From positions 208,276 through 268,231 of the forward strand of contig NZ_JAGGRI010000004.1 in NCBI RefSeq assembly GCF_018612875.1: a stretch of 59,956 nucleotides of DNA, given 5' to 3'. The notes under the pieces are model-generated. The model ran no database searches and was not told where the DNA came from. It saw only the letters and a program-made list of their open reading frames with translations. A program made the position numbers and the translations under genes. The DNA comes from Lysobacter sp. ISL-50. Its GTDB lineage: Bacteria > Pseudomonadota > Gammaproteobacteria > Xanthomonadales > Xanthomonadaceae. This document shows, in pieces, positions 52,135 through 59,956 of this stretch (positions are counted from its first letter, which is position 1; each line of letters opens with the position of its first letter).

Positions 52135-54936
52135 CTAACCGGTCAACTTGCGCATCAGTTCGTCGGCCTTGACCCGTTCGGGCGCATCGGCGGGCAGTTT
52201 GTCCCGCACCACCGGTATCACCTCGTCGAGCAGCCGCCGCGCCGCGGCGCTCTCGCCGCGTTCGATCTCGATGCTCGCCGCCACCAGTTTCAGCTTGGCG
52301 ATCATCACCGCGTTATAGCCCGGCGCCTTCGCCGCGCTGGTCAGCGCCTCGCTCATGCGTCGCGAGGCCAGGGCCAGATCGCCGCGCTTGCGCGCCAGTT
52401 GCGCGCTGAGCGCATCGATGCCGGGTTCGAAGTTGCGTTGCTCCGGCTTGCCGCCATCGACCGCGCGCTTGGCGGTGTCGAGCAACTGCTGGGCCTGATC
52501 GAACTGCTCATCCTTCATCCGCAGCTTGGCCAGCTGCAGCTGCGAACCGATCATGCCGTCGATATCGCCCAGTTGCCGGGCCAGCCCGATCGCCGCCTCG
52601 AAATCGAGGTAGGCCTCGTCCTTGCGCTCCAGCGCCATCAGCGCCTTGGCGCGGCTGGCGTGCGCGCGCTGGCGCCAGGTCAGCTGCGCGGTTTCGTTCG
52701 TGTCGGCGCGCGCGGCCAGCAGCGCGAGCGCGGCGGTTTCCATCTCCAGCGCCTGCGCGGCATCGCCGGAAAACAGGTGGAAGGTGCCCAGGTTGATCTG
52801 CAACTGCGCCATCGTCAGCGCCTGCAGCCCCAACTGCTGGGCGATGGAGTAGGCGCGCTGGTAATGCGCGAGGGCTTCGTCGCGACGGCCGGCCTCGCTC
52901 AGGCTGGCGGCCAGATCGTTCTCCATCTCCATGGTCAGGCGGCTGCGTTCGCCGTAGGCCTTGTAGGCCAGGCGCACGGCTTGTTCGCCTTCGGCGATGG
53001 CCTCGTCGTGGCGCGATTGCAGGCGGCGCAACTGCGCGGTCAGCAGATGGACGATGTACCCATCCGGATGGTTCTCGCGCCAGCCCGAGCGCGCCGCGCT
53101 TACCGCTTCGTCGAGACGGCGCTGCGCCAGCGGCAGGTCGCCGGCGTCCATCGCCGGGGTGACCAGGGCGATGCGCAAGTGCGCGCGCAGCTCCGGGGCT
53201 GTTTCGCCGGCGCGATCGAGCACGCCCAGGGCGTGGCGCACATAGCGTTCGGTGGTTGCGCCGGAGGCCGCGCGCACGGCCACGGCGATGTACTGGTAGT
53301 AGGCCTGCGCGATCGCCACCGCATCTTCGGGCCGGCGTTCGCGCATCACGATCAGGCGCTTGAGCTCGCGCATGGATTCGTCGAAGCGGTCCAGCCCGGC
53401 CAGCGAGGCGCCGTGCACGCGCAGCACCCGCGCGTCGAACTCGGGATCGCGCAGGCCGGCGCCCGCCATCAGCGTCCTGGCCTTGTCGGCGGCGTCGAGC
53501 GCGGCTTGCGGATCGAGGATGGCGTCGTAGACCTCGGCGATGGTCAGCCAGGCGATGGCGCGGGTGCGCGGGTCCTGACCTTGTTCGGCCTGCAGTTGCT
53601 CCGAGGCGCGCGCCAGCAGCGTGGCCACCGTGATCGGCTCGCCGCGGATCGATTGCGGCGCGGTCTGCGCCAACACCGAGGCGAGGAAGTTGCGCGAGGC
53701 CTCGGTGTAACCGGCCTCGCGCTCGGCGCGCAGGCGCGAGAGCTGCGCCGCGTATTCGGCCGCGAGCGCGCGCTGGCGCTCGCTGTCCAGCCGCCACACG
53801 AACAACCCGGCCGCGGCCAGCGCGACCACGGCGGCGGCGGTGGCCAGGCGATGGCGGGCGACGAATTTGCGCAGCCGGTAGACCGGGCCGCCGACCGCGA
53901 CCGAGATCGGCAGTCCGTCGAGATAGCGCTGCACGTCGGTGGCCAGCGCGGCCACGGTGGGATAGCGCTCGTCCGGTGCTTCGGCGCAGGCGGCCAGCAC
54001 GATGCGGTCGAGATCGCCGCGCAAGGCGCGCCGCAACGCCGGGTCGTGTGCGTGCTTGCCCGGCGCCGGCACCGGTGCGTCGCGGCCGCGCACGTCGGCC
54101 AGTTTGCGTTCGCTGAGCAGATCGAACAGCAGCGCGCCCAGGCCGAACACATCGGTGGCGGTGGTCGCGCGTTCGCCGCGGCGTTGTTCGGGCGCGCTGT
54201 AGGCGGGTGTGAACGCGACCGTCGCGGTCAGCGCCGGGCGTTCCTCGTCGCCGGCCATCAGCGTGGCGATGCCGAAGTCGAGCAACACCGGCGCGCCGTC
54301 GGCGCGCACCACGATGTTGGACGGCTTGAGGTCGCGATGCAGCACCAGCCGCTGATGCGCGTGCTGGACCGCGTCGCACAATCGCAGGAACAGGCGCAGG
54401 CGTTGCCGCGTCGTGCCCGGCGTCGCCGCCAGATACTCGTGCAGCGAGGCGCCTTCGACATAGTCCATGACCAGATACGGCTGGCCGCTTTCGCTGACGC
54501 CGCCGTCGATGTGGCGGGCGATCTGCGGATGGTCCAGGCTCGCCAGCAAGCCGCGTTCGCGCGCCATGCGCCGGTTGGCGGCCTGGGTCGGCAGGCCGTG
54601 CAGCAGTTTCAGCGCGACCCGCTGCACGCCGTCGCCAGCATCGCGCTCGGCCAGGAACACCGTGCCCATGCCGCCGGCGCCGAGTTCGCGCAGCAGCCGA
54701 TACGCGCCGACCTGCCTGGCGGTGGCGGCATCGGGCGCGGCGAAGGCCTGCGCGAGGCGCTCGGCCAGCGGATCGGAGCTGTCGTCGTGAGCGGCATGTT
54801 CGAGCAGGCGCCGCACCGCCGCGCGCACGTCCGGATCGGGCTCGGTGTCGAGCAGATAGCGCTCGCGCAGCGACGGCGGCTGGGTCAGCGCGGCGTGGAA
54901 GGCTTCTTCGACCCGCGCGTGCTGTTCCGGCGTCAT
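52135..54936 (-). CDS. Ser/Thr protein kinase with transmembrane helix and TPR domain
   Basis: A 933-residue receptor kinase. The cytosolic kinase domain (about residues 80-350) has the Gly loop LGAGGMGTVFLAER, Lys in VALKLLHG, catalytic loop LHRDLKPSNIVV, DFG in VLLDFGIATLM and APE in PAYSAPEQRRG. One helix (about 378-398) leads to a periplasmic TPR array of more than 400 residues. Its gene overlaps the upstream ECF sigma-factor gene by four bases, a pairing common in xanthomonads and myxobacteria. The start ATG 54936 begins MTPEQHARVEEAFHAAL, a short helical head. Confidence 0.95.
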   Translation of the reverse strand: MTPEQHARVEEAFHAALTQPPSLRERYLLDTEPDPDVRAAVRRLLEHAAHDDSSDPLAERLAQAFAAPDAATARQVGAYRLLRELGAGGMGTVFLAERDAGDGVQRVALKLLHGLPTQAANRRMARERGLLASLDHPQIARHIDGGVSESGQPYLVMDYVEGASLHEYLAATPGTTRQRLRLFLRLCDAVQHAHQRLVLHRDLKPSNIVVRADGAPVLLDFGIATLMAGDEERPALTATVAFTPAYSAPEQRRGERATTATDVFGLGALLFDLLSERKLADVRGRDAPVPAPGKHAHDPALRRALRGDLDRIVLAACAEAPDERYPTVAALATDVQRYLDGLPISVAVGGPVYRLRKFVARHRLATAAAVVALAAAGLFVWRLDSERQRALAAEYAAQLSRLRAEREAGYTEASRNFLASVLAQTAPQSIRGEPITVATLLARASEQLQAEQGQDPRTRAIAWLTIAEVYDAILDPQAALDAADKARTLMAGAGLRDPEFDARVLRVHGASLAGLDRFDESMRELKRLIVMRERRPEDAVAIAQAYYQYIAVAVRAASGATTERYVRHALGVLDRAGETAPELRAHLRIALVTPAMDAGDLPLAQRRLDEAVSAARSGWRENHPDGYIVHLLTAQLRRLQSRHDEAIAEGEQAVRLAYKAYGERSRLTMEMENDLAASLSEAGRRDEALAHYQRAYSIAQQLGLQALTMAQLQINLGTFHLFSGDAAQALEMETAALALLAARADTNETAQLTWRQRAHASRAKALMALERKDEAYLDFEAAIGLARQLGDIDGMIGSQLQLAKLRMKDEQFDQAQQLLDTAKRAVDGGKPEQRNFEPGIDALSAQLARKRGDLALASRRMSEALTSAAKAPGYNAVMIAKLKLVAASIEIERGESAAARRLLDEVIPVVRDKLPADAPERVKADELMRKLTG

Positions 54937-55505
54937 GGCGACAGGTACTCGCGCAGCCAGGCCTTGGCGAAACTCAGATCGCGTTCGACCGTGCGCACGT
55001 TGACGGCCAGCGCCTCGGCGATCTCGTGCTGCTTCAGGCCGACCAGGAACGCGAGCTCGATCACCCGGCATTGGCGCGGATAGGCCTCGTCGAGCGCGAC
55101 CAGCGCCTGTTCGACTTCCATCCAGCGTTGATCGGCGGGCGCGGCGGCCTGGTTCTGGCCCAGGGTCGAATCCAGCGAGGTGATGATCACCTCGCCGCCG
55201 CGCTTGTCGGCCTGGCGCTGGCGGATCACGTCGATCAGCGTGTAGCGGATCGCGGTCGCGGCGATGCGGAAGAAGTGTTGCCGGTTCTGCGCGTCGAGCT
55301 TGTCGTCGAGCAGGCGCAGCAGCGCTTCGTTGACCAGTTCGGTCGGATCGATGACCGATCGCCCGATGTGCGCCAGCCGCCGCAATGCGATGCCCTTGAG
55401 CTCGCCGTAGACCAGGCGGTACAGCGCGTCGCGCGCATCGCTGTCGCCGCCGTTCCAGGCGTGCAGCAAGCGGGTGACGTCTCCTTTCGTCGCTTCGTCC
55501 GTCAT
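54933..55505 (-). CDS. ECF-like sigma factor (TIGR02999 type) paired with the kinase
   Basis: A 190-residue sigma factor beginning MTDEATKGDVTRLLHAWNGGD. Region 2 reads LYRLVYGELKGIALRRL and LVNEALLRLLDD...NRQHFFRIAATAIRYTLIDVIRQRQ; region 4 is LDEAYPRQCRVIELAFLVGLKQHEIAEALAVNVRTVERDLSFAKAWL. This group has no anti-sigma factor and is nearly always followed by a Ser/Thr kinase gene, as here. A strong ribosome site (GGAGGAAGG) precedes the ATG. It is divergent from the peptide operon with 188 bases between starts. Confidence 0.94.
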   Translation of the reverse strand: MTDEATKGDVTRLLHAWNGGDSDARDALYRLVYGELKGIALRRLAHIGRSVIDPTELVNEALLRLLDDKLDAQNRQHFFRIAATAIRYTLIDVIRQRQADKRGGEVIITSLDSTLGQNQAAAPADQRWMEVEQALVALDEAYPRQCRVIELAFLVGLKQHEIAEALAVNVRTVERDLSFAKAWLREYLSP

Positions 55506-55681
55506 GGCCCTTCCTCCGTGCGCGGCCCAGCATACGACGCCGTCGCCGCCGTGGCATGCGCCTTCGGTCGGGCTTTCTGAACTCGTACACGCCGGTGGCG
55601 AAAAAACTTCGCGGCCGTGTCGGGTTTCGCCGCCGCGCTGCGAACTGTGGGAAGAAGGTGGCGATCGAAGCTCACCTGCCC

Positions 55682-55686
55682 AGGAG
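55682..55686 (+). promoter_or_regulatory. Ribosome site fixing the start of peptide 1
   Basis: AGGAG at 55682-55686 is seven bases before ATG 55694 and only one base before the in-frame ATG 55688, so the leader begins MKQID rather than MLMKQID. Confidence 0.7.
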
Positions 55687-55693
55687 AATGCTC

Positions 55694-55879
55694 ATGAAGC
55701 AGATCGACCCGAATGTACTGACCGGCATCGCCGGCGGCGCGGATGTCGTCGTCGCCGACGACGGCGGCATGCAGGCCCAGCGCGGCCCGCACATCGATTT
55801 CCCGCCGCGGCCGTCGCCGCCGCCGCCGTGGTGGGTGTTCGTGCCCGAACCCTTGCCGTGGCCGTTCGACCGGCTCTGA
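55694..55879 (+). CDS. Double-glycine-leader proline-rich peptide 1
   Basis: A 61-residue precursor. Leader MKQIDPNVLTGIAGG (residues 1-15) has Ile at -12, Leu at -7, Ile at -4 and Gly-Gly at -2/-1, all positions read by C39 peptidases. The 46-residue core has an acidic start (ADVVVADDGG) and, from residue 32, a proline-rich part with PPRPSPPPPWWVFVPEPL and the end PWPFDRL: 12 Pro, 3 Trp, no Cys. An alternative GG at 24-25 lacks the upstream hydrophobic pattern. A C39 transporter gene lies 364 bases downstream. It may be an antimicrobial or a signal peptide; not a family I recognise. Confidence 0.8.
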   Translation: MKQIDPNVLTGIAGGADVVVADDGGMQAQRGPHIDFPPRPSPPPPWWVFVPEPLPWPFDRL

Positions 55880-55972
55880 GCGCGACGCCGGTCGCTGTCT
55901 TGCCGCGGCGCAGGGACGCGCAGCGGTTCACCCCGTCATGGACGCGCGCACCGCTCTAACGAGGTCATCGCC

Positions 55973-56134
55973 ATGCACGTCATCGACACCGCGCAACTGA
56001 GTCAGATCGCCGGCGGAAAATCGACCATACGACCGCCGCAAATGGAGCCGTTCCAGCCGCCGAGCCCGCCGCAACCCGAACCGTGGCACCCGCCGCAGGT
56101 GCCGCCGATTCTGCCGTTTCCGTGGATTCGCTGA
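55973..56134 (+). CDS. Double-glycine-leader proline-rich peptide 2
   Basis: A 53-residue precursor, too short for most gene finders. Leader MHVIDTAQLSQIAGG is the same length as that of peptide 1 and identical at 8 of 15 places (M1, I4, D5, L9, I12, A13, G14, G15). The 38-residue core has 15 Pro with PPSPPQPEPWHPPQVPP and ends PPILPFPWIR; no Cys. GAGG is eight bases before the ATG. The cores of the two peptides differ in order but share composition and an aromatic/Pro end with Arg. Conservation of leader over core is what marks this as a gene. Confidence 0.78.
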   Translation: MHVIDTAQLSQIAGGKSTIRPPQMEPFQPPSPPQPEPWHPPQVPPILPFPWIR

Positions 56135-56243
56135 GCGGCATCGAGGAAGCGTCGAGTCGCGCGTCCGCCGCCGTCGCCCGGATCGGGGCCGGCGGTCGGC
56201 CAGCGCATCGTTGCCGCCGCTGCATCGCGCGGAGCCGCAAGGC

Positions 56244-58406
56244 ATGAACTCCAAACACAGCATCGTCCAATCCGAAGCGGCCGAATGCGGGCTCGCCTGT
56301 CTGGCGATGATCGCCGCTCATCACGGCCAGCACCTGGGCTTGCGCGAATTGCGCGGGCGCTTTCCGCTGTCGCTCAAGGGCGCGAACCTGAGCCGGCTGA
56401 TCGAAGTCGCGGGGCAACTGGGGCTGCAGGCGCGGCCGTTGCGGCTGGAGCTGGACGAGCTGGATCAACTGCGCACGCCCTGCATCCTGCATTGGGATCT
56501 GAACCATTTCGTCGTGCTGGCGCGGGTGCGCGGCGCGCGCGCGACTGTCCTCGATCCGGCGGCGGGCGAACGCACGCTGAGCCTGGCCGAGGTCTCGAAA
56601 CATTTCACCGGCGTGGCGATGGAGCTGTCGCCGGTCGCCGGCTTCGAACGCGTCGCCGCGCCGCCGACGATCGCGCTGAGCCAACTCACTGGCCGCGTTA
56701 CCGGCCTGTGGCGCTCGCTCGGCCTGTTGCTGGGCCTGTCGGCGGCGCTGCAGGTATTCGTTTTGGTCGCGCCGTTCTTCATGCAGGGCGTGGTCGATCA
56801 GGTGCTGGTTTCGGCCGACCGCGATCTGCTGACCGTGCTGGGGCTGGCGTTCGCCGCCTCGGTGCTGTTCCAGGCCGGCATCGGCCTGCTGCGCGGCTGG
56901 GCGGTGGTGTATCTGTCCACGCGGCTGGGGCTGCAGTGGATGGGCAACGTGTTCCATCATCTGTTGCGCCTGCCGATGAATTTCTTCGGCAAGCGCCATC
57001 TGGGCGACATCGTGTCGCGCATGGGCTCGGTGCAGAGCATCCAGCGCACGCTGTCGACCAGTTTCGTCGAAGCGATCATCGACGGCCTGATGACCGTCGC
57101 CACGCTGGCGATGCTGCTGATCTACAGCTGGAAGCTCGCCGGCCTGACCTTGCTCGCGGTCGCGCTGTATCTGGGCCTGCGCGTGCTGGCGTTCCGGGCG
57201 ATGCGCGACGGCACCGAGCAGCAACTGATCGCCGCCGCGCGCCAGCAGAGCTTTCTGCTCGAATCCATCCGCGGCATGCAGTCGCTCAAGCTGTCCGGGC
57301 GCGAAGCTTCGCGCGAGGCTGGCTACGGCAATCTGATGAACGAAAGCCTCAACCGCGACGTGTGGCTGGCGAACCTGGGCCTGAAGTTCAGCGGCGTGAG
57401 CCAGTTGATCTTCGGCCTGGAACGCGTGGCGGTGATCTGGATCGGCGCGAAGCTGGCGATGGACAACGTGTTCTCGGTCGGCATGCTGATCGCTTACCTG
57501 AGCTACAAGGATCAGTTTTCCGGCCGCGTCTCCGGGCTGATCGACAAGGGCATGGAACTGCGCATGCTGCGCCTGCACGGCGAGCGCCTGGCCGACATCG
57601 TGCTGGAAGCGCCCGAGCCGCAGACCGCGCCGCGCACGTTGGCGCCGGCCGCGGATGCGGCCGCCATCGCCACCGATATCGACGTGCGCGGGCTGAGCTA
57701 TCGCTACGCCGAGGGCGAGCCGTGGGTGCTGCGCGATTGCAACCTGCGCGTCGCCGAGGGCGAATCGGTGGCGATCGTCGGCGCCTCGGGCTGCGGCAAG
57801 ACCACCTTGATCAAGCTGATGCTGGGACTGACCACACCCGGCGAAGGCGCGATCGCGGTCGGCGGGCACGACATCGGCAAACTCGGCCTGCGCGCCTACC
57901 GCGGCATGATCGGCGTGGTGATGCAGGACGATCAGCTGTTCGCCGGCAGCATCGCGGAGAACATCGGCTTCGACGACGACTGCGATCCGGCGCGGGTCGA
58001 AGCCGCGGCGCGGCTGGCCGGCGTGCACGAGGACATCGTCGCCATGCCGATGGGCTATCACGGCCTGATCGGCGACATGGGCAGCAGTCTGTCGGGCGGG
58101 CAGAAGCAGCGGTTGATTCTGGCGCGCGCCTTGTACCGGCAGCCGCGAATCCTGTTTCTCGACGAAGCCACCAGCCATCTCGACGTGCATAGCGAGCGGC
58201 TGGTCAATCAGGCGGTCGCCGGGCTGGCGTTGACGCGGGTGATCATCGCCCATCGCCCGGACACCATCGCCAGCGCCGATCGCGTGCTGGTCATGGCGGA
58301 CGGACGCATCGTGGAGGAATACCGACCGGCCGATCGCGTGCGCAATCTCGGCGAGCGATGGCGCGAAGCCGCGTCCAAGGGCGCCGCCGCGGGGGCGCCG
58401 GCATGA
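56244..58406 (+). CDS. Peptidase-containing ABC transporter (C39 PCAT)
   Basis: A 720-residue inner-membrane exporter that cuts GG leaders and exports the peptide. The C39 domain (residues 1-135) has Gln9 and Cys15 in IVQSEAAECGLACLAMIA, His88 in LHWDLNHFVVL and Asp104 in ATVLDPAAG, so the triad is complete. Six helices (about 160-420) follow, then the ATPase with Walker A VGASGCGKTTLIK, signature SSLSGGQKQRL, Walker B PRILFLDEATSHLD and the H-loop IIAHRPDTI. The start at 56244 (GGAG nine bases upstream) begins MNSKHSIVQSE. It overlaps the next gene by four bases (ATGA). Confidence 0.95.
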   Translation: MNSKHSIVQSEAAECGLACLAMIAAHHGQHLGLRELRGRFPLSLKGANLSRLIEVAGQLGLQARPLRLELDELDQLRTPCILHWDLNHFVVLARVRGARATVLDPAAGERTLSLAEVSKHFTGVAMELSPVAGFERVAAPPTIALSQLTGRVTGLWRSLGLLLGLSAALQVFVLVAPFFMQGVVDQVLVSADRDLLTVLGLAFAASVLFQAGIGLLRGWAVVYLSTRLGLQWMGNVFHHLLRLPMNFFGKRHLGDIVSRMGSVQSIQRTLSTSFVEAIIDGLMTVATLAMLLIYSWKLAGLTLLAVALYLGLRVLAFRAMRDGTEQQLIAAARQQSFLLESIRGMQSLKLSGREASREAGYGNLMNESLNRDVWLANLGLKFSGVSQLIFGLERVAVIWIGAKLAMDNVFSVGMLIAYLSYKDQFSGRVSGLIDKGMELRMLRLHGERLADIVLEAPEPQTAPRTLAPAADAAAIATDIDVRGLSYRYAEGEPWVLRDCNLRVAEGESVAIVGASGCGKTTLIKLMLGLTTPGEGAIAVGGHDIGKLGLRAYRGMIGVVMQDDQLFAGSIAENIGFDDDCDPARVEAAARLAGVHEDIVAMPMGYHGLIGDMGSSLSGGQKQRLILARALYRQPRILFLDEATSHLDVHSERLVNQAVAGLALTRVIIAHRPDTIASADRVLVMADGRIVEEYRPADRVRNLGERWREAASKGAAAGAPA

Positions 58407-59659
58407 GCGCGCTGAGTTTCCGCGACGAAGTGCTGCAGGCGCGGCGCGGCAGCTGGCTGGGCGGAATTTCGCTGCTGCAGCCGCTGCGCTTGTGGATGCT
58501 GGCCGCGGTCGCGATCGCATTGGCGCTGACGGTGATCGCGTTCCTGCTGTTCGGCGAATACTCGCGGCGTTCGCGCGTGGCCGGCGAACTGGTGCCGGAC
58601 CTGGGACTGGCCACGGTGGTGGCGCCGGTCAGCGGGGTGATGCTGCGATCGTTCCCGCAGGAAGGCGACCGCGTCGCCGCCGGCGGCGCGCTGAGCCTGA
58701 TCCAGATCCCGCGCGTCACCGGTTCGGGCACCGACGCCAATGCCGCCAGCGGCGCCGGCATCGCCGAGCGCCGCGACAGCCTGCGGCGCATGGATCGCGC
58801 GATGGCCGCGCAGAGCGAGGTGCAGCGCGGCGGCCTGAGCCGGCAGATCGGCGAACTGCGCCATGAGCTTGCGCAGATCGAAGCCGAGATCCGGACCCGG
58901 ACCGAGCAGGTGCGCATCGCCCGCGAGACCGCCGGGCGTTATCGGCTGGTGTTGGAGCAGAAATACGTCAGCGAGTTGCAGCTCAAGCAGCAGGAGCAGA
59001 CGGTGCTGGAACTGCTGAGCCAGCAGCAGGCGATGCAGCGTCAGGCCACCGGTTTGCGCCGCAATCTGGCGCAACTGGAGCAGGGGCTGGCCGAACTTCC
59101 GACGCAGCGCATGCAACAGCGCGCCGACAATCAACGTCAGCTGGCGCAGTTGGAACAGGACCGGGTGCAGCAGGAAGCCAACGGCGAGATGATGGTCAAC
59201 GCGCCATTGGCCGGCCTGGTCGCCAGCCGCCTGGTCGAGCCCGGTCAGGCGGTGCAGGCCGGGCAGCCGTTGTTGAATCTGTTGCCGGCGGGAGCGCGGT
59301 TGCAGGCGCAGTTGCTGGTGCCAAGCAGCGCGATCGGTTTCATCGCGCCGGGCAATGCGGTGTTGTTGCGGTATCGGGCGTTTCCGTATCAGAAGTTCGG
59401 CCAGCATCGCGGGCGGGTAGTGCGCATCTCGCGCAGCGCGATGGCGCCGCGCGAGGGCGACGCGGGGGCGGCGAGCAGCGGCGAGGCGATGTATCGGGTG
59501 ATCGTCGCGTTGGATCGGCAGTCGATTCTGGCGTATGGCAAGCCGGAGGCGTTGCGGCCGGGGATGGCGATCGAGGCGGATATTCTTGGCGAGCGGCGGC
59601 GACTGTTCGAGTGGTTGTTGGAGCCGTTGTATTCGCTTGATGGGCGGATGGGACGCTGA
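58403..59659 (+). CDS. HlyD-type membrane-fusion protein
   Basis: A 418-residue periplasmic adaptor. Residues 1-25 are cytosolic (SFRDEVLQARRGSWLGGISLLQPL is typical of adaptors paired with PCATs), helix 28-50 anchors it, and a biotinyl-lipoyl-like segment (VVAPVSGVMLRSFPQEGDRVAAGG) is followed by a long alpha-hairpin coiled coil (about 130-265, Gln/Leu/Arg-rich) and the second lipoyl half VNAPLAGLVASRLVEPGQAVQAG. It joins the transporter to an outer-membrane TolC channel, which must be encoded elsewhere because none is in the window. Confidence 0.94.
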   Translation: MSALSFRDEVLQARRGSWLGGISLLQPLRLWMLAAVAIALALTVIAFLLFGEYSRRSRVAGELVPDLGLATVVAPVSGVMLRSFPQEGDRVAAGGALSLIQIPRVTGSGTDANAASGAGIAERRDSLRRMDRAMAAQSEVQRGGLSRQIGELRHELAQIEAEIRTRTEQVRIARETAGRYRLVLEQKYVSELQLKQQEQTVLELLSQQQAMQRQATGLRRNLAQLEQGLAELPTQRMQQRADNQRQLAQLEQDRVQQEANGEMMVNAPLAGLVASRLVEPGQAVQAGQPLLNLLPAGARLQAQLLVPSSAIGFIAPGNAVLLRYRAFPYQKFGQHRGRVVRISRSAMAPREGDAGAASSGEAMYRVIVALDRQSILAYGKPEALRPGMAIEADILGERRRLFEWLLEPLYSLDGRMGR

Positions 59660-59694
59660 GGGATGGGGTTGGTCGATTGAGCCCGGCGCGCGAA

Positions 59695-59746
59695 GTTGCT
59701 GCGACTGCGACTGCGACTGCGGTTGCTGTTGCTGTTGCTGTTGCCG
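59695..59746. repeat. Hexamer tract (GACTGC)n (GTTGCT)n
   Basis: Three GACTGC-type steps followed by four GTTGCT-type steps. Simple-sequence tract after the adaptor gene. I see no gene in 59660-59956. Confidence 0.75.
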
Positions 59747-59853
59747 AGATTTTGCTTCGCTTCGACTTTGTCTTGCTTTTGCCGTTGCTGGGCGCCGCTT
59801 GTAACTCGCGAGACCAGGGACACCCGGAGGGCGGCGCACATGGACGTGCGCCG

Positions 59854-59888
59854 GGTGCCACCTTGGGCAGGATGCCCAATGTGGCACC
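59854..59888. repeat. Strong 16-bp hairpin
   Basis: GGTGCCACCTTGGGCA / TGCCCAATGTGGCACC with a three-base loop and one mismatch. A weaker inverted repeat (CACCCGG..CGCAC / GTGCGCCGGGTG) abuts it on the left at 59821-59857. A structured element at the end of the peptide-export operon, or a dispersed repeat. Confidence 0.7.
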
Positions 59889-59956
59889 TGCCTGCGCAAG
59901 CACCGCACTCGTGGCTTTTGACTCGAAACAGCTAAAGCCCTTTCTTTGGTTACTTT

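Noticed and set aside
52508-54379. Long alternative frames over the kinase-TPR gene, and the plus-strand frame 52090-55083
   Set aside because: Shadows of the kinase gene; no motif, biased Arg/Ala composition.
55550-55570. TGGCATGCGCCTTCGG as a sigma-54 promoter for the peptide operon
   Set aside because: The -12 GC is replaced by CG and the -24 half is imperfect.
55739-55768. Cleavage of peptide 1 after the second Gly-Gly (residues 24-25)
   Set aside because: No Leu/Ile at -7 and -4 relative to it, and peptide 2 has only the first site.
56285-58192. Second-frame open stretch over the C39 transporter
   Set aside because: Arg/Ala/Pro-rich shadow frame; the true frame has C39, membrane and ATPase motifs.

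Overview
The window is very GC-rich chromosomal DNA (roughly 70% GC by eye) from a gammaproteobacterium of the Xanthomonadaceae, most likely Lysobacter. The evidence is codon use, an M4 neutral protease, an extreme density of two-component and other regulators, and many dispersed hairpin repeats of the kinds that stud Lysobacter and Xanthomonas intergenic regions (CCCCCTTTGAAAAAGGGGG, CCCTCTCCCGC..GCGGGAGAGGG, GTGGGAGGGGCTTCAGCCCC, CGTCATTCCCGCGAAGG). I identify 53 protein genes. I see no rRNA, tRNA, CRISPR array, prophage or intact insertion sequence.

Layout. 0.2-5.8 kb: housekeeping and small-molecule genes (pdxJ, cardiolipin synthase, isochorismatase-fold hydrolase, SIMPL periplasmic protein, a PA0069-type radical SAM protein). 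5.9-17 kb: a kinase-less TPR protein, an MFS exporter with a divergent LysR regulator, a GlxA-type regulator, a secreted M4 metalloprotease and an SLC13-type permease. 17-22.4 kb: a PAS histidine kinase with an Rcp1-like response regulator, a 2OG-Fe(II) oxygenase, and a VpsR-like sigma-54 activator beside a good sigma-54 promoter candidate. 22.8-26.4 kb: fbp, a Mor-like DNA-binding protein, a CheD-like orphan and dinB. 26.8-37 kb: regulation-dense region with a PmrA/PmrB-like system carrying a textbook PmrA box, two tandem paralogues of which one is fused to NIPSNAP, a WYL regulator, an ECF41 sigma factor with an ECF41-type promoter before a carboxymuconolactone decarboxylase gene, and a DesK/DesR-like pair. 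37-46 kb: hydrolase, FAD/NAD(P)-binding protein and a five-gene noncanonical fimbrial operon. 46.5-55.5 kb: phhA with a divergent Lrp regulator, racemase, M28 peptidase, and an ECF sigma factor with a TPR Ser/Thr kinase. 55.7-59.7 kb: two tiny proline/tryptophan-rich peptides with double-glycine leaders, a C39-peptidase ABC transporter and an HlyD-type adaptor.

The most interesting system is the last one. Two tandem short genes encode leaders that align at every position expected for C39 cleavage (hydrophobic at -12, -7 and -4, then GG) followed by proline-rich cores ending in Pro/Trp/Phe and Arg. The processing exporter and its membrane-fusion partner follow directly. This looks like a compact export system for proline-rich double-glycine peptides that I do not recognise as described.

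Other leads are the fimbrial operon with an unusual outer-membrane component; a 28-bp dyad shared, with identical spacing to a downstream conserved hexamer, by two membrane-protein genes and the DesK/DesR-like locus; paired 15-bp dyads between phhA and lrp; and a CheD-like Cys/His protein with no chemotaxis genes nearby. Functions rest on reading motifs and context; no database search was possible.
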